DNA of 64,000 nt, from contig OY720344.1 of assembly GCA_963082975.1 (NCBI GenBank), positions 17,781,580-17,845,579 of the forward strand, written 5' to 3'. The position numbers were made by a program, and so were the translations under genes. The DNA comes from Labia minor. Taxonomy: Eukaryota; Arthropoda; Insecta; Dermaptera; Spongiphoridae. The notes under the pieces are model-generated. The model searched no databases. It was given only the letters and a program-made list of their open reading frames with translations, and was not told the origin of the DNA. Below are positions 35,066 through 44,759 of this stretch, piece by piece. Each line of letters begins with the position of its first letter. Within the stretch, counting starts at the first letter, position 1.

Positions 35066-37174
35066 ATGTCGAGGGCATTTAAATTATACCACAGAAAATT
35101 AAATATATGTGCAGGTTCTGTGCACACCATCACTTCCGCCTTGGGGGATATAGGTAAGGCCGACTCGGATGTTTTAGAAGTTCGATTGATTCAGTTGGAA
35201 TCTTCCAATGTAAGCATCAACGAGGTGAACTCAGATGTTCTCTCAGATGCTTCATTGGGAGATGAAGAAACAACTGAGATGATTAATCGGATTCTGGACA
35301 TGTCGAGTGGCCTGTTATTAAAAATTAGGCAGATTAAAAACGAGCTAGAGGCTCGTAGGCAGACTTGCGATAGGCCTAAAATTATGGCAAAGCCAAGTCT
35401 GCCTCAATTAGAGATTCCAAAATTCTCGGGAAAAATTGAGCATTGGGAGGGTTTTAAAAACACCTTTTTATCAGTAGTAGGAGATCGAACGGAGATATCC
35501 TCTCTCGAGAAATTAAACTATTTAAAAGGAGCCTTGCAAGGGGAGGCTTTAGAATGCGTGGGCATGTATCCAATGAAGGGTGAGAATTACAAAATTGTAT
35601 GGGACACCCTCAATAAAAGATACAATAGGGAATCGGAAATCGTGTACCGGTTTATTGGGCAGATTATGGATATCCCTAAAGCCACTTCACATTCGGCGAA
35701 TAGTTTATTCAAAGTATTTTCAACGTTTCAGAACGTTTTAAACAATCTTGAGGCGTTGAAAATACAAATAGATGACTGTGACCCTCTTTGGACTTTCTCT
35801 CTTCTAGAGAAAGTTGACTACGAAACAAAGCGGGCATGGTATTATGAAATAAATAACTTCGAACTCCCCAGCCTAAAAAAGATATTGGCCTTTTTAGAAA
35901 GGAGGTATAATTCTTGCCTAGGAGCTCAGCCAGGCCTGAGCATTGAAAAGGGCAATAAAACAATAGACCATGGAAGGGAAAAACAAAATTTTAAAAAAGC
36001 AGGCATTTTTCATACAATGGGCGGGCCCCCAAACGACTGCAGCATATGTGGAAAAAAACACTCCTTAAAAGAGTGTCATAAATTTAAAAAATTATCACTT
36101 GGCGAGCGCAAGGGAAAAATTAGGGAATTGAAGCGATGCTTCAATTGTCTAGGATTGAAACATTCTGCGGCAGACTGTTTTAAACCTCCTTGCGCTCAGT
36201 GTAATAAAAAATTGAATAAATTGCTACACATAGATGTAGAAAGCAATAAATTGGAGGATAAACCAATTAATTTGAATGTAGATGCATTACAAACGCATAT
36301 AATGCAGTCGAATGCGGGTTGTAATAATAATAATTTTAATCCATCACTATTGGCAACTGCGCAGGTACAAATAATAGACACCGAGGGAAAATTGATAAAG
36401 GCTAGGTGTCTATTAGATAGTGGGGCACAGGTAAGCTGTGTTTCGCTTTCAATGGCGAAACGACTCGGTCATAAAATTGAAAAGACCTCTACAAGTCTAT
36501 TCAATTTGAGTGGCCGGTCAATGAGAGTAAAAGGGAAGGTTCAGCTCACCTTTTGCCCTCATTTCGGTACATCGCAAAATTATAAAATAGACCCTCTTGT
36601 TTTGGAAAAATTAACAAGTGAACAGCCAATACAACAGGTAAGGATACCCCCTTTCACACTGCCGGCAGGTAATAAATTAGCCGACCCAGAATTTAACATA
36701 CCTGCAGGCATTGATATAATTCTCGGAGCAGAAATATATCCCCTTCTAATGAAATCGAAAACGAAAGTATTTAGAAGGGATTTACCAAAAGCGCAAGACA
36801 CCCACCTGGGGTGGGTTCTAATGGGCCCTTGTAAATATATTAATTCATATCAACAAGGGTCCAATGGGGAAAGGGTAGGGGAAAATAGGCTACCTGGCTC
36901 TAGGCGTGATCCTGGGCAAAATTATTCAACCAATCGGCAATCTCGTAAAAAGTGGTTTCGGGAGAACCCTAGTGATTTGCGTAATAGATTGGTATTGATA
37001 CCCGATTCCGGCGTGTCCCCCTTGCAATGGAAACTGGGGAAAATCATTAAAACCTTTCGAGGAAAGGACAATTTGGTACAGGGGGTTAAAATAAAGACCG
37101 AGAGGGGAGAATATAACCTTTCGATCAACAAAATTACTTTGCTACCCGATAGCGTAAATTTAAATAGATTTTGA
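35066..37174 (+). CDS. gag-pro: BEL/Pao Gag-protease polyprotein fused to the pol tail (702 aa)
   Basis: The only long intact ORF in the window. Residues 1-110 are an N-terminal, largely helical region. Residues 111-260 match the Gag family found in Pao elements (DUF1759), with LPQLEIPKFSG at 112-122 and LNYLKGALQGEA at 150-161. Zinc knuckles follow: C325-C328-H332-C337 and C358-C361-H366-C371. A third starts C376-C379 but has Leu383 where a His is usual. The aspartic protease has LLDSGAQVSC with catalytic Asp451 and ILG at 552-554. HLGWVLMGPC (580-589) normally leads into reverse transcriptase. Here residues 590-627 are a short linker, and from 628 the sequence is the C-terminal domain after integrase (DUF5641-like: RLVLIPDSGVSPLQWKLGKI). 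Role: capsid formation and polyprotein cleavage. Reverse transcriptase, RNase H and integrase core are missing. The first ATG, at 35066, starts at the usual Gag N-terminus. Confidence 0.9.
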   Translation: MSRAFKLYHRKLNICAGSVHTITSALGDIGKADSDVLEVRLIQLESSNVSINEVNSDVLSDASLGDEETTEMINRILDMSSGLLLKIRQIKNELEARRQTCDRPKIMAKPSLPQLEIPKFSGKIEHWEGFKNTFLSVVGDRTEISSLEKLNYLKGALQGEALECVGMYPMKGENYKIVWDTLNKRYNRESEIVYRFIGQIMDIPKATSHSANSLFKVFSTFQNVLNNLEALKIQIDDCDPLWTFSLLEKVDYETKRAWYYEINNFELPSLKKILAFLERRYNSCLGAQPGLSIEKGNKTIDHGREKQNFKKAGIFHTMGGPPNDCSICGKKHSLKECHKFKKLSLGERKGKIRELKRCFNCLGLKHSAADCFKPPCAQCNKKLNKLLHIDVESNKLEDKPINLNVDALQTHIMQSNAGCNNNNFNPSLLATAQVQIIDTEGKLIKARCLLDSGAQVSCVSLSMAKRLGHKIEKTSTSLFNLSGRSMRVKGKVQLTFCPHFGTSQNYKIDPLVLEKLTSEQPIQQVRIPPFTLPAGNKLADPEFNIPAGIDIILGAEIYPLLMKSKTKVFRRDLPKAQDTHLGWVLMGPCKYINSYQQGSNGERVGENRLPGSRRDPGQNYSTNRQSRKKWFRENPSDLRNRLVLIPDSGVSPLQWKLGKIIKTFRGKDNLVQGVKIKTERGEYNLSINKITLLPDSVNLNRF
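36833..36949 (+). other. In-frame junction replacing RT, RNase H and integrase
   Basis: Codons 590-628. Upstream is the conserved GWVLMGP end of the protease-RT linker; downstream is the tail domain. The intervening residues (KYINSYQQGSNGERVG...) fit neither. The deletion keeps the frame. Confidence 0.75.
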
Positions 37175-37183
37175 CAGTCCGTC

Positions 37184-37193
37184 AAGGGGGGGA
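37184..37193 (+). other. Polypurine tract
   Basis: aagggggggag-type purine run just before the 3' LTR, ten bases after the Gag-protease stop (TGA 37172-37174). It would prime plus-strand DNA synthesis. Confidence 0.85.
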
Positions 37194-37197
37194 GTGA

Positions 37198-38283
37198 TGT
37201 TTCCGCATGGAACCTGAATTCAAATAAATTTGAATTCCCGCCCTCTGACTAAGTTTAAATAGTAATTAATTTAATATTTATAAATATTAGTGTTAATTAA
37301 TTATATAATGTAGTTTAATATTTTTAAGTTAATTTAATTTATAGTTTTAAATATTTAATTGTTATTGTCATAAATTCATGAGGTTGACCACCCCCCTCCC
37401 TTACTATCTACATATAAAAAGACAGGCCGAGCTCTCCGGAGCCCCGCTGCTGTTGTACCTGTCGCCCGAGTGCTATTGCCTTTGTCTGTCGCTGCGGCCT
37501 GTTGTTTTTATCTGCTCGTCCACTGCTTACTGGGGCCCCTTGGCCCACCGACGCCTTATTCGACCCGTTCGAATTTACAACTCGAACGCGGTGCTTTTGG
37601 GGTCGTCGACGAGGCTACAGATTGCAGCCGCCGGTCCTGTGCTCCAGAGTTTGTTCCGAGGGGGCAAACCCAGTGATTCCTGAGGGGATCATCTCTACCT
37701 TTGGATCCGTGCTGGTCCATTCATCCCGTTGGAAACTCGAGGAGGGTCCAAAGCCAATTGATCGTTGGATCAATTGCGAAACCAGCAGAGAAGACATCCA
37801 GGCAGCGAACGGCAGCGTAAACCCCCATTTTAATTCAATTCCCGGTGGTCAGATAAGTGCACTTATGAACACTTTGAACTATATTAATTTTAGATTGAAA
37901 ATTTAGATTTAAGTTGATATATAAAAATATTTAGGTGACCCTAAATATAATTAATCCGTTTTTAATTGAACCTAATTTAATTTAATTAAATATTGTAAAA
38001 GTTGATTATAGTGTTTATTTAGCGAGCTTTTTTCAATCCCAAATTCTTAATATATTAAACATAGACCTTTGATACAGTCCATTTAAATTTCCAGGTGCGA
38101 TAGAAGTGAAGAGGTTGCTATCGTAATTTTATTAATTCCTCTTTTTAGCCTTCGAGCAAAATTGATATATATTAAGGATTCATCCCCTTCCATTTCCTCC
38201 CACTTTCAATTTTCAGGAACAATAGCTTTCTATTATTTTTTTGGTCTTACAAGCCTCTATAGTCGATGTATCAAGCGGATACA
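37198..38283 (+). repeat. 3' LTR of the BEL/Pao element
   Basis: 1086 bp, same length as the 5' LTR, one difference as read (G at 37262). Ends GGATACA and is followed by the TTATA duplication. Confidence 0.92.
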
Positions 38284-38288
38284 TTATA

Positions 38289-39780
38289 TATTATTATATA
38301 ATAATTTAGCCCTTATATTAATTCGCATTTTAACCAAAAAAATCTTTCCTTTTTTAAGATGGTATTAGATTAAATGTTATAAAAATACTTTTATTTATTT
38401 GTAAATATATTCAGACCAATCTTTAAACTTTTGCTTTGGAGATAAATCCTTTTAATATTTATATTTTGAATATATTCATGATTAATAATAATGTTTACCA
38501 TTGAATAGAATTTTGTAAACATTTCCTCATTAAATAAATAAATATTAAAACTATATAAAGTTATTGTATGCGATCCTGTACCTAATGAGGATACTTCTAG
38601 GAAAGTTTCATTTTATTATAATAAGTAACATATATATATAAGTTAAAAACAAAATATTAAAAGAAATGTGTATTTATGGATTATTTATTGATTAGAGTAA
38701 ACTTTTAACTTTCATTTATAATTCATTGGTGCTTATTTTTGAATTCTTTTACTTTATCTTTTTTTTTTTTTTGAATTTGTTTTATTAACTTTTCCCCCAT
38801 TTACTCTTTAGATAATCTGAATATAGAGAAAAAATTTTCATAGGGGTGACTGTGAGTAACTCGCCAAGAGCTTTCTAGCATATATATATATATATATATA
38901 TATCTTTTATTAAATAAATACTTTTATTTTAATTTTTTTTATAAAAAAACATCAAATAAAAAACAAAAGCTTTTAAAAGAAAATGATTGCCTATGAAAAA
39001 AAAAATTCTCTAAAGCCAACTTTGAAAAAAAAACATTCGATTTATACATCAATGAAAGAAAAAATTATAATTATTTAAATCGTTGAATCATTCCTTTCTC
39101 TCTCTCTCTCTCTTTATTTCTAGATGAATGAATGAAAAAACTAATTTCCCATTAGGCAATTAAAAAAACAAAAATTGAAATCAATGAATACAAAGATTAA
39201 AACCGTTTTTTTTTTTGTATGTTATAATTAATTTGAATTTCTTAAATCAATTATTTAGTCAACCACCAATTCTAATCACTGAAATATTTTAACTACATAG
39301 ATCTACACTCTGTGTGATCAAAAAATTTTAATTTTTTCAATTCAAATAATAATAAAATAAAATAATTTTCAATATAATTAATAAATGATAATATAATTTA
39401 AGTTATTGAGATAATTTGTTTTTATCCCAATTGTATGTATCACGTTAGTTACATAAATGGAATTTCATTGTTATTGTTTATTCAAATTATAATAGCAAGC
39501 ACGTTTGCTGGTATTGATTCTTCACCATCAACAACAACCATTCGTTGAGAGCATATTCTTCCCGTATATGTATAGAATAATAGCATAAACCATCGTTATA
39601 ATGTAACCCCATCGAAAGTAATTCAACGACAAGATCATTTTTTATGAGATGAGACACGGTGGATATTCATTGATCGGAAAATTCGCACATTTGTTGAATT
39701 AATTTGTTTTTATAATGGTGAAGACTAAGATCAAGATCGAGAATATAATGTATAATAGTTATTATATTTAATATGGCAGG
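38289..39780. other. AT-rich intergenic stretch
   Basis: A TA run at about 38878-38902 and a TC run near 39095-39113. No gene or repeat family recognised. Confidence 0.5.
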
Positions 39781-39882
39781 TATATTTTGAAAGTGGCCTA
39801 ACTCCATTTTTCATTTTTTTACCGGTTACAGTGGGTTCATGTACAACTTCATGTTATTTATCAGTGAAGTATTTCAGGATGT

Positions 39883-40180
39883 TTATATCGCAAGCAAAAG
39901 GCGCCATTGGGTGTGTGGGTAGCGAACCTGCCTCACATTCACTTGGTCCCGGGTTCAAGACCCGGGCCTGGCAAGGGAATTTTCCGAGCGGGGGTCTATG
40001 GGACGGAGTCAACCCAGCTTCCGGGAACAACATTGGGGAAAAGCTACTTGATAGCGCTTCCGATCAAGAAAATCAGGGTAAAGGTTGAGAGGACCCGTTC
40101 TACTGATCATAGGACACCTCATTGATATAACCGACTAGATAGGCGTTGTCCTTGCGTAGCGTCCTTATATCGCAAGCAAA
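39883..40180 (+). mobile_element. tRNA-derived SINE with 16-bp target duplication
   Basis: The body (39899-40164, 266 bp) matches the 21.65-kb SINE: tRNA-like head with ggttcaagacc in the B-box place (one base off), ctactgatcataggacacc and ggcgttgtccttgcgta. The 3' end stops earlier than the other copy. The duplication ttatatcgcaagcaaa is perfect (39883-39898, 40165-40180). Confidence 0.88.
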
Positions 40181-40347
40181 TATGTACAATAAATTTTTGA
40201 CACACAAGTTTTCAGAATTAATTCAATAACTAAACCGTGTAGTTTGAAAGTGGCCTAACTCCATTAAATATTTACATCAAGATTTTGCCGTGTTAGTAAT
40301 GTCATTAAAAAATAATAATTTACTGTTACTTCGCCAAGATTATTAAA

Positions 40348-40734
40348 ATGTGTCTGAAAGGTAATAATTTTATTATAAATGAAATGAGACAAGAAGATTT
40401 TATATCGACAAAATTATTAGAAGACGCAATTTTTAAACGCGCAAAGAATTCTAATGGCAAATCAGTTAACTGGTTAAAAATATGTCGGATGCGTTTTGTC
40501 AGAAATGAACCATATAAAATTTTCTATAAGTCTTCAATGAATGGTCCTGATTTATTACCACGTCGGGGTAGACCAAGAAAATTCGAAAATTTTGTATTGA
40601 CACAACTCTATATAAATATCAGACCAATTACATTAACAAAATTCAAGGACATGATTGACCTTTTACGATATATACCACCGGATTATGATGATTTCTTCAA
40701 ATCCCTTTCACACGCGCAAAATGTAAATGAATAG
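40348..40734 (+). CDS. Hypothetical protein, 128 aa, with AT-hook-like motif
   Basis: Intact ORF with balanced composition for this AT-rich DNA, so more likely a real or recently real gene than chance. Residues 73-79 read GRPRKFE after PRR, the GRP core of an AT-hook, which in other proteins binds the minor groove of AT-rich DNA. The N-terminal part is mixed charged; the C-terminal part (about 92-121) is predicted helical with DDFFKSL. No transposase DDE/DDD motif, zinc finger, signal peptide or membrane segment is seen. It lies between internal copies of the 20-bp repeat of the surrounding element, so it may encode an element protein binding those repeats (inference). No homologue is recognised. 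Confidence 0.45.
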   Translation: MCLKGNNFIINEMRQEDFISTKLLEDAIFKRAKNSNGKSVNWLKICRMRFVRNEPYKIFYKSSMNGPDLLPRRGRPRKFENFVLTQLYINIRPITLTKFKDMIDLLRYIPPDYDDFFKSLSHAQNVNE

Positions 40735-41193
40735 TAAATTGTTTTCTAATAAATTTATATTTGAATTTTGTATGTTTTGTAATTAAAAACTATCATGAAT
40801 CGCATAAATTATGTTTCGAAAGTGTTTTAAAAATATATAAAATAAATTCAGTATTGTGTTTTGTTCAATTGGAAGCATCTTAAATTATATTGAATGGACT
40901 TGGGCACCTTCAAATTTTATAATGAATCTGGTTGTTAATTTTGAAAGTGGTCTAACTCCATTCTAGATAAGAAAACACAAATTATTCACTTAATAATTGC
41001 TACTATTGTAATGGGAATTATAACTTTAACACCCCCTTAGGCAGTATGATTCATTAGGATCCTATATGTATATTTTTAAATTCATAGAAATACAAACCCT
41101 TAAATATCTCAATTTAAAGATTTATGGAGTTACGCTACTTTCGAAATAAACGGCTTATATATAAATATGCTGATTATATATTTGTTCAATGTC

Positions 41194-41378
41194 GAAAAAA
41201 TGTAAACGCCATGGGGTCGGTGTTGTCGGGCAATGACAAAGGCCTTTCTTAACTGGTTGATTGCCCGACAATAGCGGAAATGTAAACGCCATGGGGCGCT
41301 ATTGTCGGGCAATCAACCAGTTAAGAAAGGCCTTTGTTATTGCCCGACAACACCGACCCCATGGCGTTTACATTTTTC
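41194..41378. repeat. Large near-perfect palindrome
   Basis: Two arms of about 82 bp (41195-41276 and 41297-41378) are inverted copies differing, as read, at one base plus one A/T-run length change. The 20-bp spacer begins gaaatgtaaacgcc. Blocks: tgtaaacgccatgg, tcgggcaatgac, aaggcctttcttaactgg, ttgattgcccgac. The 60-68-codon ORFs on either strand are by-products. Confidence 0.9.
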
Positions 41379-41395
41379 CATCACTATACTTGATA

Positions 41396-41512
41396 CATGG
41401 CGTTTACATTTCCGCTATTGTAGGGCAATCAACCAGTTAAGAAAGGCCTTTGTCATTGTCGACAACACCGACCTCATGGCGTTTACATTTTTCCATCACT
41501 ATACTTGATACA
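41396..41512 (+). repeat. Third, direct copy of the palindrome arm
   Basis: Repeats the right arm (catggcgtttacatttccgc ... gacctcatggcg) and then ttccatcactatacttgata, which also follows the palindrome at 41376-41396. So a unit of about 115 bp is tandemly duplicated. Confidence 0.85.
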
Positions 41513-41514
41513 TT

Positions 41515-41720
41515 ATTTTCTTATTAATATAAAAGTTATGTATAGAAGGATTACATATAATAAATTTGCAACGGTTAATGTATATGAGCTTTTTTAATAA
41601 TTTCGATAATATTTTTAATACATTTTATTATTTAGTTACTTATTCAATTAAATATATTTATTAAAAGTATAAATGTATGTGTTTGGGTGTGTATTGGTTG
41701 TTGTTATTGTTGTTGTTGTT
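41515..41720. other. AT-rich stretch
   Basis: Nothing recognised; a gtt-rich run near 41697-41721. Confidence 0.4.
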
Positions 41721-41721
41721 A

Positions 41722-42260
41722 CTGGTGCATCCATTCATTCAACAGGTCAGTCAGTGTGACAAGTGGCCTCAGGAGGGATGAGTAAAATGGGTGGGAGAGA
41801 GGAGAGTGGATAAAAGAGGGGTTATGAGGGGTGAATAAATGGATGAGAGTGAGAGTGAGAGAGAAAGAGAGAGGTGAGTTAACTCAACTCGAGGAGGAGA
41901 ACAGCACCGCAATGCGACAGCAGCGAACGTAACCCATTCAACCAACCACCTGTGGCAGATCCAGTCGCGTCTCGGTTTGTTTCTTCACCACCGCCTCTGT
42001 TCCCTTTAAATCCATGGCTAACGGCTCAATTACAATCCAGTCAGAGAGATGCCTTGACGATGGCAAATCAGCCTCGTCCCATTTACCTAACAGACTTCTT
42101 CATGATTTCAACCCCTGCACACACTACATCACTCCACATCCTACATTCTCTCTTCTTGAATACCAACACATCAACTCACAAATATGGGAGTGTATGAAAG
42201 TGAGAGAGAGGGACAAGTACAATATTACGACCATCTCAAATGACATTGTAAAATCTCAAC
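41722..42260. promoter_or_regulatory. GC-richer single-copy island, possible host exon or regulatory DNA
   Basis: Composition differs sharply from the flanks and no repeat relative was found. It has a purine-rich first part (41765-41875), then gcaccgcaatgcgacagcag and mixed sequence. A donor-like gag|gtgagtt is at 41873/41874. Overlapping ORFs of 81 (41952-42197) and 84 codons (42014-42268) lie in different frames with no known domain. A 5' untranslated region, a short coding exon or an enhancer are all possible. Confidence 0.3.
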
Positions 42261-42541
42261 AATCCTAATATTTCTTCTCATGTTTAACTATTTTAATGTT
42301 TATTTTTATTTTTTTTATACCTCTTCATCTCTCCCTTAACCCTTTCGATCTCAATTTGTCTCCATTCAACGCTTAACTTTTTAATATAAATTCATTCAAC
42401 TTATAAAATAATAATAGTAAAAATAATAAAAACAGAAATTATTGCAATTTATATAATTATTTATTCCCAAATAATAATAAATGTATTTTATTAGTAGTAT
42501 ACTTACCAAAACAACTTGAATCATTATCTTTTCTTATTTTA

Positions 42542-42992
42542 CTAGCAAAAATTGGATATACGATATATATTTGTATTTTCGAAATATTAAACCGCTCGAA
42601 GGATTTTTTGAAATTCCCATCATAGAGATAAATCTTATAAAGAAAAATCAATCTGTATTGGTTTCAGCTTCGGAAAAAATCATATTTATTAGTTTTTTCT
42701 TAATTTAAAATAGGAAATTTAAATGACGTCAGCAACTACGTCAGACAGCGCTTCCTTAAATACAAAATATTATAAATATAAATCAAATCAAATTACGTAA
42801 TATATAATATTTTATATCCACAGGCCATACTTTTCTGTCTTTCAGTGCATTAATACCTACGTTGTATGTTTTATGTCTATTTTTTTTTTAATTTATGTTC
42901 TTATAAATTATTTGAGCGGCGGCTCGGTGAACCAGATATTAATATTATCAGCCAAACCCGATAATAAGGAATAGTCTTGGGAAACGGGTACT
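42542..42992 (+). mobile_element. Helentron-like family C, copy C4
   Basis: Has the ctagcaaaaattg start, gaaatattaaaccgctcgaa, the block shared with family A, atgacgtcagcaactacgtc, cggcggctcggtgaaccag and a decayed end near gggtact. Non-coding. Confidence 0.65.
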
Positions 42993-42999
42993 ATTTATT

Positions 43000-43737
43000 A
43001 ACCTACGTTCATTCTAATGAAATAAAAAAATAGAATGAAATTATTTTATAATTTACATATTTATAATACAGGTTTAATCCTACTTATGATTATAAATATT
43101 AAAAATAATAATTTCTGTTGTTATTAAAATTCCTAGGAACCTTTGCGGTATTATTTATTTTTGACACTAGTGTGAAAAATAAACCTTTACTCCATCTATC
43201 TCTCTACATATTTAGTGAAATATTTATACATTAAATGCAATTCAATTTTTATAATTAATTATTTAAAAAATATGACAATTCGTAGAAAAAATTATTTCTG
43301 GCTGTAACACGAATACTTTTGGGGTATCGACGACTCACTTAGAAATTAAAAATAAATAAAAAAAATAAGATATATTAGATATATAAGTGATATTTCATAG
43401 AATTTTTTTTTTTAAAAAAGATTAAACTATGTAAATTAAACTAAATTTTTTAAAATAATTATTTTAATTATTTTATTTAAAAGAAAATTAATTTTCTATT
43501 TATTACAAGTACCAAGATATATATGTAGATATTTCAATTATTTTTGTATACAGAACATAGGACTATTCATACTTTTTTTCTACGATTACAATGATTAAAT
43601 TTCATTTTATTTTAATTTTGTTCATTAATCTTCAACTTTTTATAAGATGGAAATAATTTGCAAATAATATGAATAAAATCTCATTCTGATTCTCTCTTCC
43701 AAATGTAATCTCTCAGAGTTTGTGTTTCTCTCTAAAT

Positions 43738-43776
<39 letters not shown>

Positions 43777-44125
43777 ATGTGTCAGACTGATATGAAAGAG
43801 GAATAGAGAGGAAAGAGAAACCGCTGAGTGAGAGAGAGAGAGAGAAAATCTAAAATTAGTATTGATCAAAAGCCGTTCAGCTTTGCACCGATAATGAATT
43901 TGCTTTTGATGTTTATTTTAGAATCGTAAACTCACACATTTTCACACATACACTTGGAACATTTACCAAGTAGATAATATATTTCATTCAATATATAGAT
44001 TGTACAGATTACACTTTTTTATTAATATAAATTATAAACGAAATCTTTAAATTTTAAAATTTTTTTTATAGTTAGTTAATTTCATAAATGAATTAATTTT
44101 GCACATTTAAAATCAATAGTCACTC
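43000..44125. other. AT-rich stretch with microsatellites
   Basis: TA then TG runs (about 43739-43778) and a GA run (43829-43845). No gene recognised. Confidence 0.5.
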
Positions 44126-44130
44126 TTTTT

Positions 44131-44755
44131 TACCGACCGACGATAGTAAGGGAGGTATTGTTTTCACACCAAATTTCACATCTGGAGATTTTTACATATC
44201 TCCACGAATCATGCATTTTCTAAACAGAAAAAAGTATTTTTAGCATGATGTCTGTCCGTCCGTATATATGTGTACAGCCTGAACGGCTCAACCGATTTTG
44301 ATGAAATTTGGTATATTTACTTAATGCATCAGTGGGATGAATTGATCAACTTTTGGTGCAAATCCGGAAACCGGAAGTGGTAGTATTAGCGATCGACGAT
44401 AGGAAGGGAAGGGTTATTTTTGCACCAAATTTCACATAAGGAGATTTTTTTACATATCACCACGAATCATGCACTTTGTATTGGTTTTATCCTCGAGAAA
44501 AATCATATTTATTAGTTTTTTTTTTATTTAAAATTATATGACGTCATTCAGCCATTCATGACGTCACAGCCTGGTCTTGCATATATATTATAAATAAAAT
44601 AAAATTAAAAATGTTTATATTTATTATTTATGTATCCATATCTGTTTTTTATTACATTAATAGATATATTAAAATTATTTGAAATTGTTTCTGTAGCTGG
44701 AAATTAATTTACTTCAAACCGTCGGTCTGTTCGGACCTGGCCACAGGTCAACTTA
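44131..44755 (+). mobile_element. Helentron-like family A, copy A4, full length
   Basis: Complete copy with about three GTCY units, both modules, and both CRE palindromes intact and 20 bp apart (44539, 44559). The 3' subterminal repeat has one change (gtcggtctgt). Perfect hairpin and aactta end. No flanking duplication. Confidence 0.75.
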
Positions 44756-44759
44756 TCTA

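Larger units (their letters stand above)
33640..38288 (+). mobile_element. Complete BEL/Pao LTR retrotransposon, polymerase-deleted
   Basis: The element is 33645-38283 (4639 bp): two 1086-bp LTRs, each TG...CA, around a 2467-bp internal region. It is flanked by the 5-bp duplication TTATA (33640-33644, 38284-38288). The LTRs differ at one position as read (A at 33709, G at 37262). Internally it has a primer-binding-like site, one 702-codon Gag-protease ORF and a polypurine tract. A typical BEL/Pao element also encodes reverse transcriptase, RNase H and integrase in about 1700-1800 codons; these are absent although the frame stays open. It looks recently inserted and dependent on a related autonomous element. 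Confidence 0.92.
39783..41149 (+). mobile_element. TA-flanked inverted-repeat element with internal direct repeats and an ORF
   Basis: The left end ttttgaaagtggcctaactc (39785) is inverted at the right end (about 41124-41147: atggagttacgctactttcg), with TA outside each. Further direct copies lie at 40242-40263 and 40937-40958. The element is about 1.36 kb, holds a 128-codon ORF and has a SINE inserted at 39899-40164. The superfamily is not recognised; TA flanks are compatible with Tc1/mariner-like targeting. Boundaries are inferred from the repeats. Confidence 0.5.

Noticed and set aside
35709..37185. Minus-strand ORFs opposite the BEL Gag (60-90 codons)
   Set aside because: Antisense shadows of the 702-codon ORF, no motifs.
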